DNA from: Klebsiella indica
Lineage (GTDB): Bacteria; Pseudomonadota; Gammaproteobacteria; Enterobacterales; Enterobacteriaceae
Direction of reading: 5' to 3'
DNA: 64,000 nucleotides
Assembly (NCBI RefSeq): GCF_005860775.1
Contig: NZ_VCHQ01000009.1
Location: 124,001 to 188,000 of the forward strand
Shown: piece by piece, positions 61,574 through 64,000 of the stretch
How the letters are laid out: every line of letters begins with the position of its first letter
How positions within the stretch are numbered: position 1 is the stretch's first letter
Notes under the pieces: generated by a model
Told to the model about the DNA's origin: nothing
What the model saw: the letters and a program-made list of their open reading frames with translations, nothing else
Database searches by the model: none
Made by a program: the position numbers and the translations under genes

Positions 61574-61625
61574 GTGTCTTATTTGATCGCACTATTGAAG
61601 GCACACTCGCCAGAAGGTATGGGCA

Positions 61626-62546
61626 ATGTTGAAATTTATCTTACGTCGCTGTCTTGAAGCGATTCCGACGCTTTTTATTCTAATTACAATCTCGTTCTTC
61701 ATGATGCGTCTCGCACCGGGTAGTCCGTTTACCGGTGAACGCACGTTACCGCCGGAAGTGATGGCGAATATTGAAGCAAAATATCATTTAAACGACCCTA
61801 TCATGACCCAGTACTTCAATTATCTGAAGCAACTGGCGCATGGCGATTTCGGTCCTTCGTTTAAATATAAAGATTATTCGGTAAACGATCTGGTCGCTGC
61901 CAGTTTCCCGGTATCGGCTAAGTTAGGCTTCGCCGCGTTTGCTCTGGCGGTTCTGCTTGGCGTCACTGCCGGGGTTATTGCCGCCCTGAAGCAAAATACG
62001 AAATGGGATTTTGCTGTGATGGGCATCGCGATGACCGGGGTGGTGATACCCAGTTTTGTAGTCGCGCCGTTATTGGTAATGATATTCGCTATTACGCTGC
62101 ACTGGCTGCCGGGCGGCGGCTGGAACGGGGGAGCCATACAATATATGATCCTGCCGATGGTCGCGCTTTCACTGGCCTATATTGCCAGCATCGCACGTAT
62201 CACCCGCGGCTCCATGATTGAGGTTCTGCACTCTAACTTTATTCGTACCGCACGGGCGAAAGGCTTGCCGATGCGCACGATCGTCTTGCGCCACGCATTA
62301 AAGCCTGCGCTACTGCCGGTGCTTTCTTATATGGGACCCGCCTTCGTCGGCATTATTACCGGCTCGATGGTTATCGAAACCATTTATGGCCTGCCGGGAA
62401 TCGGTCAACTGTTCGTCAACGGCGCGCTGAACCGCGATTACTCGCTGGTACTCAGCCTGACCATTCTGGTTGGCGCATTGACCATTCTGTTTAACGCGAT
62501 CGTTGATGTGCTGTATGCCGTTATCGATCCGAAAATTCGTTACTGA
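61626..62546 (+). CDS. oppB: Oligopeptide ABC transporter permease OppB
   Basis: A 306-residue permease with six spans; pairs with OppC to form the peptide channel. The EAA motif, which docks the ATPases, is RTARAKGLPMRTIVLRHALK. The N-terminus LKFILRRCLEAIPTLFILI is typical of DppB/OppB. The length and sequence follow E. coli closely. Confidence 0.97.
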   Translation: MLKFILRRCLEAIPTLFILITISFFMMRLAPGSPFTGERTLPPEVMANIEAKYHLNDPIMTQYFNYLKQLAHGDFGPSFKYKDYSVNDLVAASFPVSAKLGFAAFALAVLLGVTAGVIAALKQNTKWDFAVMGIAMTGVVIPSFVVAPLLVMIFAITLHWLPGGGWNGGAIQYMILPMVALSLAYIASIARITRGSMIEVLHSNFIRTARAKGLPMRTIVLRHALKPALLPVLSYMGPAFVGIITGSMVIETIYGLPGIGQLFVNGALNRDYSLVLSLTILVGALTILFNAIVDVLYAVIDPKIRY

Positions 62547-62563
62547 CGCTGGGGTTCGCCATA

Positions 62564-63469
62564 ATGTTAAGTAAGAAAAACAGCGAGGCGCTGGAAAACT
62601 TCAGTGAAAAACTGGAAGTCGAGGGACGTAGCCTCTGGCAGGATGCTCGCCGCCGCTTTATGCATAACCGCGCAGCAGTCGCCAGCCTGATTGTGCTGGT
62701 GCTCATTGCGTTGTTTGTCATCATTGCGCCGATGGTATCGCCATTTTCCTATTACGATACCGACTGGGGCATGATGTCCAGTGCGCCTGATATCGCATCG
62801 GGCCACTACTTTGGCACCGATTCGTCCGGCCGCGACCTGCTGGTGCGGGTGGCGATCGGTGGACGTATTTCATTAATGGTCGGCGTTGCTGCTGCGCTGG
62901 TGGCGGTAATTCTGGGGACGCTGTACGGTTCGCTTTCCGGTTATCTGGGCGGGAAAGTGGATTCGGTGATGATGCGCCTGCTGGAAATCCTCAACTCCTT
63001 CCCGTTTATGTTCTTCGTTATTTTGCTGGTGACCTTCTTTGGCCAGAATATCCTGCTGATTTTCGTCGCCATTGGTATGGTGTCCTGGCTGGATATGGCG
63101 CGTATCGTTCGCGGCCAGACCCTGAGCCTGAAGCGCAAAGAGTTTATTGAAGCCGCGCAGGTTGGCGGGGTGTCAACGGGCAATATTGTGATCCGCCATA
63201 TTGTACCTAACGTTCTTGGCGTGGTGGTGGTGTATGCCTCGTTGCTGGTTCCGAGCATGATTCTGTTTGAGTCATTTTTAAGCTTCCTCGGTCTGGGTAC
63301 TCAGGAACCGCTAAGTAGCTGGGGCGCTCTGCTCAGCGATGGTGCGAACTCAATGGAAGTCTCGCCGTGGCTGCTACTGTTTCCTGCCGGTTTCCTGGTG
63401 GTAACGTTGTTTTGTTTTAACTTTATCGGCGATGGCCTGCGTGATGCCCTCGACCCGAAAGACCGCTAA
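62564..63469 (+). CDS. oppC: Oligopeptide ABC transporter permease OppC
   Basis: A 301-residue permease, partner of OppB. Its EAA loop is FIEAAQVGGVSTGNIVIRHI. The cytoplasmic N-terminus (LSKKNSEALENFSEKLE) and the segment GHYFGTDSSGRDLLVRV are as in the DppC/OppC family. Start ATG 62564 lies 17 bases after oppB. Confidence 0.97.
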   Translation: MLSKKNSEALENFSEKLEVEGRSLWQDARRRFMHNRAAVASLIVLVLIALFVIIAPMVSPFSYYDTDWGMMSSAPDIASGHYFGTDSSGRDLLVRVAIGGRISLMVGVAAALVAVILGTLYGSLSGYLGGKVDSVMMRLLEILNSFPFMFFVILLVTFFGQNILLIFVAIGMVSWLDMARIVRGQTLSLKRKEFIEAAQVGGVSTGNIVIRHIVPNVLGVVVVYASLLVPSMILFESFLSFLGLGTQEPLSSWGALLSDGANSMEVSPWLLLFPAGFLVVTLFCFNFIGDGLRDALDPKDR

Positions 63470-63480
63470 GGAGCGCCGTC

Positions 63481-64000
63481 ATGAGCACGATTGAAACGGC
63501 AAAAACGCCGCAGGCAGCATCACATTCCGGGCTGCTGCTGGATGTGAAAGATCTGCGCGTCACCTTTGGCACGCCCGATGGCGATGTGACCGCAGTCAAC
63601 GACCTCAACTTTACGCTGCAAGCTGGGGAAACCTTAGGCATTGTCGGCGAGTCTGGTTCCGGTAAGTCGCAAACGGCTTTTGCGCTGATGGGACTGCTGG
63701 CGGCAAACGGTCGCATCGGCGGTTCAGCAACCTTTAACGGCGAGCAGATCCTGAATCTTCCTGAGCACGAACTGAATAAACTGCGCGCGAAGCAGATTTC
63801 AATGATTTTCCAGGATCCGATGACATCACTCAATCCGTATATGCGGGTCGGCGAACAGTTGATGGAAGTCCTGATGCTGCATAACGCGATGAGCAAAGCC
63901 GAAGCATTTGAAGAGTCGGTGAAAATGCTGGATGCGGTAAAAATGCCGGAGGCGCGCAAACGGATGAAAATGTATCCGCATGAATTCTCCGGTGGGATGC
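63481..64000 (+). CDS. oppD: Oligopeptide ABC transporter ATPase OppD (5' part; continues past window)
   Basis: The first 173 residues of an ATPase that with OppF powers peptide import. Walker A is GESGSGKSQT and the Q-loop is MIFQDPMTSLNPYM. The window ends inside the signature HEFSGGM. The ATG at 63481 follows oppC by 11 bases with AAGGAG before it. Confidence 0.97.
   Translation, partial: MSTIETAKTPQAASHSGLLLDVKDLRVTFGTPDGDVTAVNDLNFTLQAGETLGIVGESGSGKSQTAFALMGLLAANGRIGGSATFNGEQILNLPEHELNKLRAKQISMIFQDPMTSLNPYMRVGEQLMEVLMLHNAMSKAEAFEESVKMLDAVKMPEARKRMKMYPHEFSGGM

Overview
The window is an enterobacterial chromosome segment. Most of it follows the gene order of the ychF to opp region of Escherichia, Salmonella and Citrobacter, and many proteins match their E. 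coli counterparts almost residue for residue. An assimilatory nitrate (nas) operon of the Klebsiella type lies inside this order. That points to a Citrobacter, Klebsiella or Enterobacter-like member of the Enterobacteriaceae; the species cannot be fixed from the sequence alone.

Layout. (1) 1-7090 is an accessory, AT-rich region. It holds the 3' end of an RND efflux pump gene, its outer-membrane channel, a Rob-like AraC regulator, an orphan 208-residue membrane protein, an orphan winged-helix protein, a 40-residue single-span membrane protein, and long stretches without genes. (2) 7093-23299 is housekeeping: ychF-pth, ychH, dauA, the lolB-ispE-prs group, divergent hemA-prfA-prmC-sirB2-sirB1-kdsA, chaA, chaBC, a small DUF1883-like gene and ychN. 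(3) 23367-34431 is nasR plus nasFEDCBA. The operon has a sigma-54 promoter and a leader with a hexaloop hairpin and an intrinsic terminator, the expected target of NasR antitermination. nasC and nasB are one continuous reading frame. (4) 34619-47186 is ychO, the NarX/NarL nitrate sensor pair, the NarK nitrate/nitrite transporter and the respiratory nitrate reductase narGHJI, with FNR boxes and NarL heptamers. (5) 47206-48371 is a REP element, three tandem repeats of about 178 bp that each carry the 3' end of tRNA-Tyr, two tRNA-Tyr genes and their stable-RNA promoter. (6) 48453-64000 is purU, ychJ, rssA-rssB, galU, hns, tdk, adhE, ychE and oppABCD, cut off inside oppD.

Functionally, two complete nitrate systems sit back to back. 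The nas genes import nitrate and nitrite and reduce them to ammonium for biosynthesis; sigma-54/NtrC signals and nitrate-dependent NasR control them. The nar genes use nitrate as an electron acceptor when oxygen is absent, under FNR and NarXL. Anaerobic metabolism appears again in adhE. Regulators of global reach (H-NS, and RssB, which directs RpoS turnover) share the right-hand part with peptide uptake.

No wholly new defence or mobile system was recognised. The least explained parts are the left accessory region, the nasF leader and nasCB fusion, the tRNA-Tyr repeat array, and a perfect 20-bp duplication across the adhE stop codon.
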